From Diphasiastrum complanatum (Eukaryota > Streptophyta > Lycopodiopsida > Lycopodiales > Lycopodiaceae), in contig CM055100.1 in NCBI GenBank assembly GCA_029204225.1, positions 55,941,278-56,005,277 of the forward strand: DNA of 64,000 nt, in the 5' to 3' direction. The position numbers were made by a program, and so were the translations under genes. The notes under the pieces are model-generated. The model worked only from the letters and a program-made list of their open reading frames with translations. It had not been told where the DNA came from and ran no database searches. Position 1 is the first letter of the stretch. Each line of letters starts with the position of its first letter. Shown piece by piece: positions 22,855 to 38,600 of the stretch.

Positions 22855-25840
22855 ATAAGCACAAAGAAGTATGTTCATCTTGGTGATGATAGTACTCACA
22901 CTATTGAAGGTGAAGGTATTGTAAGATTAAGATTCCAGCATGATCAGTTCAAATTATTGTCAAAAGTCTTGTATATTCCTAAACTCTCTACAAATATATT
23001 ATTAGTAAGTAGAATTACAGATTTAGGTCATAAGGTGGAGTTTGAGTCTGATCAATGCAGAATTATCGATCGGAGTAATAAGACCCTTGCACTCGACAAG
23101 ATTATATCGATTAGCACATTGTTATTCTGATTCTAGTCAAGCCTGAAAACCTCTGTTCTTGTCAATAAAGCATTAATATGGCATCATCGCTTAGGACACT
23201 TGAATTATGCATTTGTTTCGAACATTTTCAAACAATCCCTTGCACTTGATCTCGACTATCCTTCTGGTAAAGTCGATCTCCATGTCTGCCATAGCTGCAT
23301 CCTTGGAAAGTAGACTAGGATTCCTTTTAGATTGAGTCATAGACATGCAAAAAGAGGTCTGTTAGATGTTGTTCATTCAAATATATGTGGACCTATGAAA
23401 ATTCCATCATTACTAGATGCAAAGTATTTCATTACCTTTATTGACAAATTTTCCAGAAGAATAGTTGTTTACTTCATTAATTAGAAATCAGAGGCTTTAA
23501 TCAAGTTTAGACAATTCAAAGAGCATGCAGAAAATCAAATTGGCAAACGAATCAAAGCACTGAGGTCCGACAACGGGGGAGAATCGAATTCAAAGAGTGT
23601 TGCCTTAACAACAACATTAAGCAACTAAATTACCTCCTATTTGCCTCAGTCAAATGGTCTTACTAAGAGAAAGAACATAACCTTAGTCGAATCGGCGACA
23701 CTTCTGAACTCCTTCTCGGCTGAAGCTGTTTCAACAACAACCTATATTCAGAACAAATGTCCTACTAAAGGTCTCTCAAACAAAACACCATTTGAAGTTT
23801 GGACAGGTACCAAACCTTCTTTATCGAATTTAATTTTTTTTGGATGTACTGCTTATGCGCAGATTCCTCATGATCTCAGGAAGAAGTTCGACTTCCAGAG
23901 TATCAAATGTATTTTCATCAGCTACACTACTTTAGATCAAGCTTACAAATTGTTCGATCCGATCGAGTCGAAGATATTCACTAGCCAGGATGTCATCTTC
24001 ATCGAAGATCAGTTTATCAACATTAAGGGAAAAGGCAAAGCCCATGTAGCCGACTTCTCCAACTCCTCCGACATATTGAACTTCGAAGTTCCTCAGTCGA
24101 CTATTCTCATTGAAGGTCCAAGCTTGTCTACTTTCGACGAACAACATATCAATAGCGAATCCGAAGATGACGATGTTGCAGCTCATCAACTACAGCATGA
24201 TGAAAATGATCAACTTCCTATATTATCTAGAAGATCATTAATAGCTAGCAGACCACCTATAAGGTATATCGATGAGTCTTCAGCCTACCTTGTTCAAGAG
24301 CCGACAACTGTCGAAGAGGCACTCAGTCAGCCCGATTTTGATCTCTGGAAAGAAGCTATGGATAAAGAGTATTCATCTCTTATAAAAAATCAGACCTGGA
24401 CGATTGTCGAATTACCTGCTAGGAGAAACGAAGTTGATTGCAAATGGATTTTCAAAGTCAAGTACAAAGCAGACGGAAGCATCGACAGAAGAAAAGCTCG
24501 ACTTGTCGCCAGAGGATTTTCTCAGGTTTACAACGTCGATTACACTGAGACCTTCAGTCCAGTAGTCAAGCATTCTTCTATTCGACTTTTATTATTGTTT
24601 GCTGCTCCAGCAGATTTGGAAATACATCAAATGGATGTACAGACAACATATCTTATTGGAGTTATCGAAGAAGACATTTACGTGACCCAAAGGTTATATT
24701 ATTGAAGGTAAACACAATCATGTGTGTAAACTCCATAAGGCACTTTATGGCTTGAAGCAATCTACTCGAGCATGGTTTCAAAGGATCAATACTTTCCCTA
24801 TTAATCACGACTATACACCAAGCTCTTTAGATTCGAATGTTTACTTCAAGACAATGCAGCAATCTTCTATCATTATCACTATATATGTGGACGACACATT
24901 GCTTTTCGACAACAATATCAATCTGATAAAAGAAGACAAGTCAATGCTATATTCTGAATTCGACATGACCGTCTGGGCGAAGCTCATTTCTGCCTTGGTA
25001 TTCAAATCCACAGAGACAAATCAAAAGTTGATCTACATTACTCAGTAGTACATCTACAATATGTTAGTCAGATATAATCTGGTTAATTGCAAGTTAGCTC
25101 TCTCACCATTGGAACCAAGTCTCAAATTGTCGAAGGACCAATGTCCCCAAACAATCGAAGAGAAGGAGCAGGAGCAGATGCATGAGTATCATTATCATTC
25201 GATAATAGGATCTCTTATGTACGTAATGATCTATACCAAGCCAGACATAGCTTTTGCAGTCAGCTCCCTAAGTAAGTTTATGACTAACCTTGGTATAACA
25301 CATTGGAAGGCTCTTACTAGAGTTATGAGATATCTTCGAGCTACTATGGACTTTTACATTTTTTATGGAGTAGCCGACAACGACAAACTCAATTTACTCA
25401 ATGGTTACACAGATGCAAGTAGGGCAGGAGATGTAGACACTCGTACATCCACTTCTAGATTTACATTCCTCCTCAACAATGGTCCACTATTTTTTGGAAT
25501 AGTCGCAAGCAATCTTCGATAGCTCTATCGTCTACAGAATCAAAGTATATCGTAGCCTCACAAGCCACAAAGGAAGCAATTTGGTTGAGGAATTTACTTT
25601 CAGATATCGGTCTGAACCAATACGCTCCGACATTATTATTTTGCGATAATCAAAGTGCCATAGCCCACCCTAGATTTCATTCTAAGAGTAAGCACATTGA
25701 AATTAAGTATCACTATGTCAGAAGCAAAGTTCTCAACAAAGAGGTCAGATTGTAGTACTGTTGAATGCAAGATATGACAACAGATATTTTTACCAAAGCA
25801 TTAAGCTTGGATACACATAGAAAGTTCTGTGTAGAACTAA
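22855..25840 (+). pseudogene. copia Pol polyprotein, degenerate
   Basis: Domains in order: protease C-part; GAG-pre-integrase WHHRLGHLNYAFVS (about 23180); integrase with DVVHSNICGPMK and the DNGGE block (about 23360-23590); the integrase tail and IFTSQDVIFIEDQ (about 24000); reverse transcriptase with CKWIFKVKYKADGSIDRRKA (about 24440) and IYVDDTLLF (about 24885); RNase H with LSSTESKYIVASQATKEA and DNQSAIAHPRFHSKSKHIE (25530-25700). In-frame stops occur near 23313, 23483, 23625 and 25048, and frameshifts near 24705 and 25520. The YVDD motif is intact but the frame as a whole cannot be translated. Confidence 0.85.
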
Positions 25841-25881
25841 GTTTAAAGGTCAAGGCATTCATGGATTCAGATTAAGGGGAG

Positions 25882-26992
<1,111 letters not shown>

Positions 26993-26999
26993 CTTGTCA

Positions 27000-27642
27000 T
27001 CTAATGGGAACACGTATTTTGTAAGAAATTTAGCCAAGTTAGTGTCGTAATGGTGACTCATCTTAGGTCAAGGGATCATCGACTTTAGAGTTACAGATGT
27101 TAGCTTTAAAGATTGCTTTGACAAAATGTGTGTGATCATATAGATTATGCAAAGACTCTGACTATTACTCAATCTCTCATCACTAGTTCACTCATGTAGT
27201 CCTGTACAACTGGATTTTAACTGACATCGTCAAATCTTATCAAGCCATGGTCCCTGCCCTGCAAGCATCTCAAAAAATACTCTAGGCCCAAGTCGAGGCA
27301 GAAAAGAAGTGGATAGAGAGTCAAGCCAATATCGTGTTGGCCAAGCAGACAGTGATCCAATGTGATATAGGTCAAGCTTCACGGATGTTGGTTTCACTGG
27401 CAAGTGTATAGTTTGCATAGCAACTGGCAATATCACCAACAAACTACGACAATACCATTAGCTTTATAGCAATTTCATTGACTATAATAGTATTTGGCAA
27501 AAACAAAGCCCTATGTTTTTTTTTTTTTTGAAAAATCACCATCAGATCCCATGAAAAACCTTTCATTTTGAGTCCCGTATTGGAAAAAACAAAAAAAACT
27601 TGGTATATGTCTGAAATGCTCTAATGCATGCATGCATGCATG

Positions 27643-27702
<60 letters not shown>

Positions 27703-28309
27703 TGCGTGCGTGCACGCACGCGCCCTTTGAATGAGGATGGGATTGCTAATCTATATGCATGCCTAATTCAAAATTCTTAGCATTCCCATTCAAAAGGCAA
27801 GAAAAGTGGTGGTGTGATTGTTCATTGCATTGTCATTGATTGTGTATGCAAAGTGTCAACCATAACAAACAAAAATATATGTATGAGTAAGATTTACCCA
27901 ACATAGTAATATACTAGCTATTTCGCACTAACTTCTTGTCATATTAGATGGGGTCAATTTATGCTTTTATGTGCTCAACATTATAGAGTAATTCTTATTG
28001 CATACATCATCTCCTCTCAATCTATGATGACAATTGATCTAGACCTCCATTTGCATAGGACATATGGTTTGGTGTGGTGTTGTAAGCCTTTCGATTCAAA
28101 AAGCAAAGCACACCCAAAATTTATGTCTTACGATAGAAATTATGATAGAAAGGTGAACTTTTTATCCCTAAAAATGTGTGTATGCTAGTTTGAATTGGAG
28201 ATACTATCAAGGAAAAACTCTTGATGAGCTTTTGTGAGTACAACATGTGGAATGACATCTAAAGTATATCTAAATCAAAACTTTATGAGTCTTGGAAGTC
28301 TTTCATTTT
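27000..28309. other. Intergenic between the copia LTR and the DRC10-like gene
   Basis: Convergent/flanking spacer. It holds the composite microsatellite at 27623-27722 and no supported gene. Confidence 0.5.
27623..27722. repeat. (ATGC)n-(GT)n-(GTGC)n composite microsatellite
   Basis: ATGC repeats (27623-27645) pass into about 26 GT units and end in CGCGTGCGTGCGTGCACGCACGCG, a self-complementary alternating purine-pyrimidine stretch. Confidence 0.95.
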
Positions 28310-29531
28310 CTATTTCCCTTTAGCAATTTTTTTTCCTTTGGATGACTTGCTCTTACCTTTCTTTTTTTGTGTTTGCTCCTGTATTCCCAAACATAAAAAC
28401 AAGAAGCTCTTAGGTGGTCTTGAACTTCTTAGGACCATACATCAAATGTGAATGTAGCATAATAAACATAAGGAAAAATTGGATTATTATTGGTAAAGAC
28501 CCAAAAAATCATGAATATTTGTATCTATCAGGTAAACAAGTGGCACTTGCAACAGGGACAGTTGGAAAGAGCAGGAGCAAGCAAAAACTACAATACCATA
28601 GATTCAATTGGAAAGGAGTCACCTTTCTTCGAGTTTCCTCTTCCAATTTTTTAGCATGATGTTTATGCCATGCATGTTGAATTATCAGTGTAGCCTCCTC
28701 CCTTTTTGTCGCCTCTTTCTGTAGTACAATATATGTTGTAATTGGCAACACATTTTATCCTATTCAAAGAAAGTTTTATGGTCTCCGATACCCACATAAG
28801 TTGTTTAAAAAAGACTTGGTCATTTGTATGTAAGTTAATTAAAAATTCCAAGTACAGACATACCAAGCTCATCTCCATAAGTAATCTTTCCACCTCCATT
28901 TTCTTCCTTTCCTGCAAATTATAAAACATGGAAGCTTATGATGTTCTGATTCCAAAGTTTGTGTATTAGCATTTTAGTTCATAAAATGTTCAAAGAAAAA
29001 GCTTGAAAAGCTTTTAAGTAGGTACCTCATGTTCACGTTCCTCATAATATGCTTGATAGAACTTTACCTTCTCATCAACCACTTTATGAGATGCCTGAAT
29101 CATAAAGAATTTTATAGAAAAGGATATCTCTAACAAAGTCCAATAATAAAAATACGTACATGTTGAAATTCCTAAAACTGGAGTCATTCCATCTTTGGAG
29201 CTTGTTTTCTACTTTGTGATGTGTGATGATTGCAAATATTCACATGCTTACAGCTAAAAGTTGAAGCTCTGTTATCCTTAATGTTATGTCTTGGTCATAT
29301 TCATGTAGTAGATTTGTTACTTCTTCAGCACTTTGCTCCTTCTTCCCATGAAGTGTGAGTTCAAGCTCTCTATTTTCAACCTGAGCATTTTTATCATAAA
29401 ATTTCCAAGCTCATTTGGCACATCCAATGAAAAGATGTAGTCTTGAAACTAAGCACTTTGGAAGGGATAATTACCTGCAATTTTTCAAGATGGATTTTGA
29501 GTTGATCAACCTCCATTGAAAATTTTATTTC
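28310..29531 (-). CDS. DRC10: DRC10-like gene, exons 10-15 (coiled coil, IQ motif, Lys-rich tail)
   Basis: Six exons, all in phase 0, separated by introns of 94-244 bp. Exon 10 (29531-29475) holds MEVDQLKIHLEKLQ. Exon 11 (29380-29252) holds VENRELELTLHGKK and LLHEYDQDITLRITEL. Exon 12 is 29094-29026. Exon 13 is 28911-28864. Exon 14 (28718-28623) has the IQ motif in EEATLIIQHAWHKHHAKK. Exon 15 (28378-28310) encodes the basic tail and stop TAG. In DRC9 and DRC10 the same succession of coiled coil, IQ motif and Lys/Gly tail closes the protein. Confidence 0.8.
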
Positions 29532-31372
29532 CTATCTCATTCACCATCAATGCAAACACAATGCACTTCAATTAGAAATAGGTTGCCACTTTGAAAGTTG
29601 CTCGGAAGTAAAGTTGAAAAGAACTTATTGAGAACTCTTGACACTGAAATTATAATGCAAACTAGGATCATGAAACATTCTTTAGTGATAAACTTATGAG
29701 TCTCTAAAGTCAAACATGTATGAAGATTCAAGGATTCAAACTCTACCTTGCTATACTAAAAAGTGAAATCTCTACTCAACGATCTTGTTTTTCAAACACT
29801 TCATATTCTGCTAGTTTTAACTAGTCTCATAAGTTTGAAAGTCCATTTTTATACCCTAGTACCAACAATTCCCATCCATGATGAATTGACTAGATAAAAT
29901 GATATTTTTATTTAAAATAACTCCAATACTGAAAGGAGATGCAACAATTAGAATGTTAGTGCTTATCATAATTGCATTGACATCTCAACGATAAGTCAAG
30001 TTCTAAGTTAATTGGACATTGTTTACATGCCTATTGTAGGTGGGTGCAATTTTTTCTAGATAGCATACAAAAGGACTTATTAAAGTACTAGTTAAATGCA
30101 AACATACATGAAGAAATAGCAATTGCATGTCTTTTGTGTGGACTAGAACCAATGATGTAACCATTTTTTTACTAATTGAGCACACAATACCACATTGGCA
30201 TGTGTGTGGTGCAAGTTTCATGTAGATCTATCATTGTGTTGTTCTCTTCTTCTATTTGAATGATCATAATTTTGATACTTCGAGAATCTTGTCTTGGTCT
30301 AGTAGGAATTGTTGTATGCTAGCAAGTAGCTTCCTTAATTTCTGACAATGACTATACTAGAAAATGTCAATGTGATGATCAAATGCCTAACAATATGACA
30401 ATATGATCAAAAGAATTGATGAATGGAGCTTAAATTAAGAATTTGCTAGGAGTCAAAATTAATGCTAGCTACTCTCAAATCAAGCATTTACACATAATGA
30501 GGCCGTAAAGAATTATGTATATTCTCGGGAGGCTTGAATAGGGCTAACTTCACAAGCCATGAACTAGGGTCATTTGACTGTAGGGTTTGGCCTGCAACCA
30601 TAATCTCGTGGACCAACTATCACAAGCAAGCAATTGTCAACCATATGCATGTAACTTTCTCACTCAAAAGACATTTCCCCCATTGTTGACAAGGAAATGA
30701 GGGGAGACTACTATTAATGAAGACCATAATACCATTGAAAGTATCATGCTTAAGAAGATTGCGACTATTTTAACAAAAATAATGCGACAACATGAAAAAA
30801 CCATAGAAAACCTCAATTCCTCTTGTACACTCGTCAAGAGGACAACCTAGCAATAGCACCGGACACTCAACAATATGTTTGTGATGATGTTTTAGTATTT
30901 GAGCATGGGTAATAGCCATGAGCATACAAGAGATTGGGCTCAGTAGAAAAGTGGCATGGACATAGGAAGAAATTGTTGTAGATTGGATTGTGATTATTAT
31001 TTTGTCACAATTGAGTCCATCAGTTGTGCCATTATCATGTTTGTTTCAATGTCAAGGCCTAAAATAAATGGACATGGAAACGATCTTCTGGGCCCAAAGT
31101 AGAAAGTCAAAGAGGACCTAAACTCAAAGCGCCAAAGTTCGTATTAGATCTCAAAGTGCTCATCCAAAGTACTAGAGCAATGGTAAAGCTTTGTATGGTG
31201 ATTCTATAGCTCCTAGGGAAGTGGAGACGTAGACTCCTAGATGAGTTTTGAAATGTGGGAGGATTAATCTCATAAGCAAGTGGTTGTGAGCTAGAGGATT
31301 CTACACTACGGTATATAAATATTCTTTGAGAAAAGTAGAGCATATTGATTATGTTGCACAGAGTGAGGCAAC

Positions 31373-31461
<89 letters not shown>

Positions 31462-34400
31462 GTGTAGCACACTTGCGTGCTTATGACGATGAGTCATTTC
31501 GTGGTGTTATGAATAAGTCCAACATGTGTGCTTTCATGATGGAGAAGTATGGTTATGTCCCAACCCTATAAAACATGTGGTACTTGTGTTTTGCTTTGTT
31601 GTAAATAAAATGAGTGTACTTGGTGTGATGGTCTCTTCAAATTATCCATTTATTAACATGAGTCAAGAATTTTGTGTGATAAATTGATTTAGACATGAAT
31701 TATTTCCTTGTGACCTTTTCTAGGTATAAGTGTAAATATCCTGCATTGTATCAATGCATGTGTGAGTGCCAAATTTCCAACATGACTATGCATGCATTTA
31801 TTAGTGCGTCAAAATCCCAACATGGTATCAAAGCCTAAGAGTTCCTAGGTGCATGTGTGGATTCTTTTAAAGATAATGATAGGATCTTGAGTGCTTGTTT
31901 GTTATTCCTATCAAAGTGGTTAGGGTTTCTTGATATTTGTGTTGTGAATTTGTGCTAAAGATGAGATAGCCCCTCAATTGTAAATGTGAAGAAATGAGCT
32001 CATCCCTTGTGTGAGCTTATGGAATTGTACCTATTTACTAAGTTTAAAAGTTGGAAAGCAATCACAAATTACATGGTTTTGTAGTACAAGTGCCTCACCC
32101 AGTTATTCTCAATAGAGAGACCAAAACTTTTGTGACTAATTATAGGTGCTTTCAAACATAAAGAATGAAGCATGAGGCTACCTGGTCTGAAAAGCTTTTT
32201 GATTCTTGCTCCTCCAAAGCATCAAAATCATTTTGAAGTTCTTGTTGCAAAGATAAAGCTTGATCCTTCACTTGTTGCATTTCCTCTACCAAGACAAATT
32301 GGAATATTTAATACAATCATCAAAGCCCATTTTCACTTGTACTTGAAGGAGAAAAGAAATACCACAAAGTATGCAATACACATTCACACTTAGAAAATCC
32401 TCTTTGAGTAATTTGTTGAATACTTGAAGAGGTCTATATGGTTGAGATAGGTATGGAAACAACAACATGATATAAATCTGACATGTGCTTCCAACAAATT
32501 ATAGGTGGTTTTTTAGAAAATTCACTACCATAGATGATGGTAGATGTGGATCTATTTCGGAAGATATCTTCATCTCCATCCAATTCAAGACCAAAAAACA
32601 ATGCTTGCATGACTCTCCCTCCAACAATTTTTGGGAACACCATATCACAATCCAAGACTTTGTCAACTGTAAAGATAAATGCTATGAGATTGTGTTCACC
32701 ATACAAATTCAAGCCCATTACCAATATGCATACACAAGGTTTCTTGGGGCTACATAGGAATGATCCCCATTCTACATCACAAAGACTATTTCTCAGCTCT
32801 GCACTACCTTTACAGAGAATAGCGCCCACCTTCAAGGTATGTCTCTAGCATAAACTGTAATATGTATGCATTATAGCTAGTCGCTGGTGGTCCAGCACAA
32901 AATGCGCCACAATACTGAATTTCTTTTATGTATTACAACTAATCGCTAATGGTCCAACACATAATGTGCCATACTACAAAAAAACTTTATGCTTTGTAGC
33001 TAGTTGCTGATGGTCTAGCACAAAATGCGTCTTACTATTGAAGTTTTTTGTGCTTTTCATGCTCACTTTGATTGCAATTATGGCGCACTTCTTGTGAAAA
33101 GTAGGCCGCCCTGCTATAAACTGATTGTATGCTGAAATTATATGAATCTATGAGGAACCCACGTAGAAAAACACATAAGGACTACTAAAAACAAAGATTT
33201 TTTGGAACGAAATATGCTACTCTATATAGCAACCGTTTATGGCTTGATGGAAACTACTTTAAAAGTCATTTTAAAGCAGTAGAACACTTGAAAGATGGGC
33301 TATCGACTTGTATGCATACAAGAAATGTACCAATAATAAGATAAATAATTAAGATCAATAGTAGGATACAGAATTAGGGTTTATGTTTCTTCCTTCTAAA
33401 AGGATGTAAGGCTTGCTTTTTAACTTGGTGTTCTTGTATTGAATCAATATCAAATAAGGCAACTCTGCTGCTTACTAATTGGAGAATGGGTAGTTCGCAG
33501 GATATGTCCTCACCACACATACAAGTATGAGGCTACATTGAACTTCGTACTAAATACCATCATTGTAAACTAGAACATTTCTTCGGAGACGTTGTTTAGG
33601 GTTTGGTTAAGGTTGCTTACATATAAGTTTCACACGAAAGGGATTTTTTAAAGCTTAGTGCTTGAATGTAAGATTACTTCCATAAAGCTAAATAACAAAT
33701 GCCTATACTTTATGCTTACGTTACAAAAAGTAGAATGATGCAATCACAAAGTTTTAGAACTATTAGATAGACAAACTATGATTGCAGGTAGTGTGCTAGA
33801 TTTGTAAATGGTGTGGCTCATCAAAGCTGAATGGCATGGATTTGCCCAAGCTTAATAGTAATTGAACTCACATGATACTTCATGGAGTCCAATGGGTCAG
33901 AATAGCACGGATCTGCCCTGACACCTAATGGTATCAATGAACCATACATGTTGTGTACTTTTGGAATGATGATGATAACTTCAACTTATGATAAGTTACA
34001 CTTGGAATTTCATACGCTACATATACCCTAAAACTGATCAAAATGGCTAATGCCCTAATATGGTTTCGTACTTAGGGTAGAGCGTATTGCTAGTAAATAA
34101 ACTGTAGTTGGGAAGATTGGACGAATGGTATGCAACTGAATTTACTTGATAAAGTAGTGAATCTTGTTTCAAACATGGATAACAACTGTTGCCCACACAC
34201 TTGCCTTCCCCACTGTACTAATTCATGCGGTTTTGTGTTGTGGGATGGTGGCAGGTAATAGCTGAGTATCCTAAAACTTGCTCCGCTTTATGCTTGTACT
34301 ATAAGACTTTATACAGCCTTATTTTTAACCAAATATATGTGGATTGTGAATTATTGAACACATGGTCAATGCTAATGTTGACTTTAGGACAATGCAACTT

Positions 34401-35593
34401 TTGTATTTAATGCAAATCTTCATATTGAGGAAGGACTGCCCATGGTTAGTTGAGAACTACTCTCTCGGTATCTCATTAATCTTTATATTGAGGAAGGACC
34501 GCCCATGGTTAGTAAGCTACAAGAAGTTACATTTTTATTATTCTTCTTTCAATCACATCATTCAAGAAAGATGCATGAGGAAGATGCGCGTTGTGATGAT
34601 TTTTTCTTTCCAAGTCATTGACGTGGGTCGTAGAAAAGGAGGTCTTCATATATTTCCAAGTCTACAATGAGGCTCTATGATGAGTTAAAAGCTGTTATTG
34701 TCCTAGGACTTTGATTTGAGCAAAAGTGCCTAAAATATTTAGGAGCAAACTTTGCATATGTAAAATTTCACATTCCTAGATATGAAAAATATTGGCTACT
34801 GCCTTGATTTACTAATAGTACATTCTTGCTACGAAGATATCAAGCGATTGTTGTGATACTAAAAGAACACTTTGTCCTAAAAAGAAATGGTTGGTACTTA
34901 CAATGAGAATTGTTTGAAGCTTATTGTGAATCGCTTGGCAGTTGTCAGTGTACAAACTATGCAAACTCATAGAAAATAGCTATCTTTAATACAATTGTTA
35001 TAGCATAGTTTTACTTTTACTATCAGATCCACACTTTCTAGAGAGGCCACCATAAAAACTTAACCCTCAAGTATGTGGTTGCAATTTTTTATTGGTCATA
35101 CTTTTACATCAAAAACATACTACATATTCAGTTATCCAAAATTGTAAGCCACATTGTATAGAAAATCATGGCATACACATACACATTGCATAGCTAGTTT
35201 CTACATGAATACATATACATGAAGAGATGCTAAGAATGAAATACAAAAACCGTATTCACCATTTGACACTAGCATTTTTTAAAAATTCAATGAATCAAGC
35301 TTTTCCAAACAATAATTCATGTGATTAAGCAATCTTATATATTCCAATAGATCTTTTATGAGAAAAAATCATACAGAGGTTTCTAAATCAAGAGGATGCC
35401 AATACGTTGAAGATGGCGTTCATTCTCTTGATGTTGAGTGAGAGATTTTTCTCGAGCATTTCTTCCTATTTGAAGCTGCTCTTCAAGGCTTGCATGGTCT
35501 TTTAAAGCCTACAAGATGTCGCAAGCCATATTGGAATTTGATTTTTGCAAGAAATCCCCTGTGTATGAAGAAATCATTATAAAAATATACATG

Positions 35594-35664
<71 letters not shown>

Positions 35665-38600
35665 AATTGTATGAAGACTATTTCCTATATGGTGTGTGTT
35701 TTCGTAGCTTGACAAGTGCAATAATAATACCAAAATGGAAGAGGTTCATAGATATATACCCTCTCTTCACGATGGCAAACTTCAGTGCGGTAGGCCTCAA
35801 TTGCACTCTCTTCTTCCAATGAAGTAGTAAGCCGCTTCAACACAACTGTTTGAAACTAGTTTGCAAAACCAAAAACTTCTCAAAATATATAAAAAAAAGA
35901 AAAAGAAAATCAACGTGATAGCAAAAACTATCCAGGATAAATGAATCATTTATCACTAAAGGCCCCTAAAAAATGAAAACTTAAATACACAAGTATCGCA
36001 TTAAGACTCTAAATAAGGAAAAATATTTCATGTTGATCAAATTGCACCATGTATCACTTACAGTCAATGATGCCCATTTCTTCTGTTTTTAGGGTCTTGA
36101 ATTCTATATGTACATAACTAGATATGAAACCATTTCATTCCATATGTACATAGAGAACCAATTCATCCCTTACATACAACACATTTTAGCACTAGAGTTG
36201 CAATAAACTAAGACAAATATGGGTCCTTTGAGAAAAACTTAAAGCATCTAAAAGCCAAACTATACAAAGTTTCATGGCTTCATATTTTACTATGTTACAC
36301 TACAATGTAATATTTGCCACGAAAATTTTTGGTTTTTGAAAGTGATGATTTTACAACTTGGATTCAACTAATCAAAGTTTGAAATCCCTTCATTTGAAGA
36401 GCTTAGATGATTTTTAACTAAAATTGGCACCATAATTTCGTGTTCACCATTTCAAAAGGCAAGGCATGTTATGAGGTATCATAACTAGGGTTTGTGTTGG
36501 TGAGGAACAATCTATAAGAAGGAATTTTCTTTTGAAATCTTTAATTCTATTTTTTTCAAGTTGATTTTTTGTGTCTAACTAACAAAAGTGGCCGACCAAA
36601 AAAAAAAATTAACGTTGAACTTTCGTAGTGTAGGGCATGCACTTGGGCAATATCACTGATAATTTATGTTAATAGTGAGCAAGGCAAGTTTGCCTTAAAG
36701 AATGATAAAGTGTCCTTGGACAAAAAAATTGACCCTTCTATAGCTCATGTTAATTTATGGATCATTTGTCTTACATTGTGTTTGTAAATATGCTACACAC
36801 AAAACATGGAAATGTGGGAAAGTTCTACCACATTCCATATGTCATTCTGAACAAGCTGGTCGAAACAAACTCGTTCTATATGACTAGGAGCTCTGCTTAT
36901 AGTGTGATAAAGGTGATTCATTATTTACAACTTACTCAATTCACTAAATATCTAAGTTTTGGATGGCAAGACCTTTTGCAAAGTTTGTTGAAAAAAGGAA
37001 AGAGCTATAGAAGGCTTCTCCATGCCAAAAATCACTTCCTTCATGAAAGCTTTGTGCTGCTGTCATTCAAAAGTGAAATACCATGAGCCATACAATTGAA
37101 TAAAAAAAGATTTTGATCAATAATATTTCCTATTTCAAAAGTTGATCATCGAGATTGCTTATATATTCAACTCCATCAAATGGACATGGTAGATAACACC
37201 AACACATCCATGAAGCATTACCAAGATTGAAAGAGGTATCACAACTAAAACTAAAAGGATGTCAAAGTATTCACAATGATGTCAGATTTCATATTAATAA
37301 CGAAATTTCTAAACATAAAAAAATTCGTCATAAAAGCTTATCAATCCGAAGTAAAACGTTCATTATGCCTTTCAAAAAGATCAAGCTTACCAAAACAACA
37401 ATGAAGCTCTCATAAAAACATCACCAAGCTACAACTGGTTGAAGATGGCAAAAGTGGTATTCTCTGGGAAAAAAAGACGTATATCTTTCTAACTATATCT
37501 CCAAATGGTTTGACAACCCACTAAGTTGGCCAATCAAAGTATGCATGCTCATAGATATGAGACCGAGGCAAAATGGGAACTCAATAGTAACATCACAATG
37601 AGGAATATATGCAAGAAATACCCTAGATAATAGTAGTTATGATATATGTCAATTGCCAACCAACATGATGTTAGTGAATGGAGGAGAAATAGCTCCTAGT
37701 GCATCCAAATATGTAGTTCATAGAGCCCATATCCATACCGACATAAAGACTAGTCATGTCTCCAAAACATGAGTTATGCGGGAATATCACATGGTCTTAT
37801 CGATTAAGATCTTGATGAGCTGACTTTACAAAAAGGCCCATCAAAAAGCTCACATAGCACCAATTTTCAAAGAATCCATATACTCAGATCATGATTGTAT
37901 CTCGTTCTAGGTGCCTTGCCCATAGAGACTAGAGAACTCTTTGAGTTTCTGAATTTTTGCGGACCTATCCAAATTCTTGAAGTTTTCTTTTTTATAATCA
38001 AGCCTCTAGAAAAGTTAGATTGATTCACAAATCCAAATGCCAATTTATAACGTAGGTCAACTCATAAGAGCAATACCCTACACAATACGAAAATTTAACA
38101 ATACACAATTCTTCCCCATACACAACAAGGGCATGACAATCATTTATTGAAAGTGCATAGGTTCTCCAAGCAAGCTCATTTTATCCAATTCTTAGCATTA
38201 TCATAGCAAAGTAGTATGCATGGTTGTTTTTGTCAGAAATAGGCAAGTTGCATGGTCTCCCTTGTTCCATTGTTATGACAAAAACGGTAGGTCCACATCT
38301 AAGACTTAAGTTTTGGATAGGGCTCATGCACATATTGGGCATCTAGATATTGACAGGCACAATAGACCATCTTGCACCAATTGGCCAATAAGAGGTTCTC
38401 AATCACAATCTGGAGGATTACCTGCGGAGCTCATGCACATAGGCAAAGACTAGAATCAACATTTGTGCTTGTCCAAGTATAGCCACAATAGTGTGCTTTC
38501 TTCTAGATGCTCGAGAGATTGTCAACCAAAAAAAGAGTCATTTTTATTGGATCCAACAACACCATAAGAGATTGTAGATGTGTAGAGTTTGATGAGGGCC

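Noticed and set aside
28509-28751. IQ/coiled-coil exons read as part of a kinesin or myosin
   Set aside because: No motor domain exons were found, and the short spacing from coiled coil to IQ motif to Lys-rich stop fits DRC9/DRC10 better.
32434-32848. Overlapping open frames on both strands near 32.5-32.8 kb
   Set aside because: No recognised domain, and intronic to the DRC10-like gene. Open by chance as far as I can tell.
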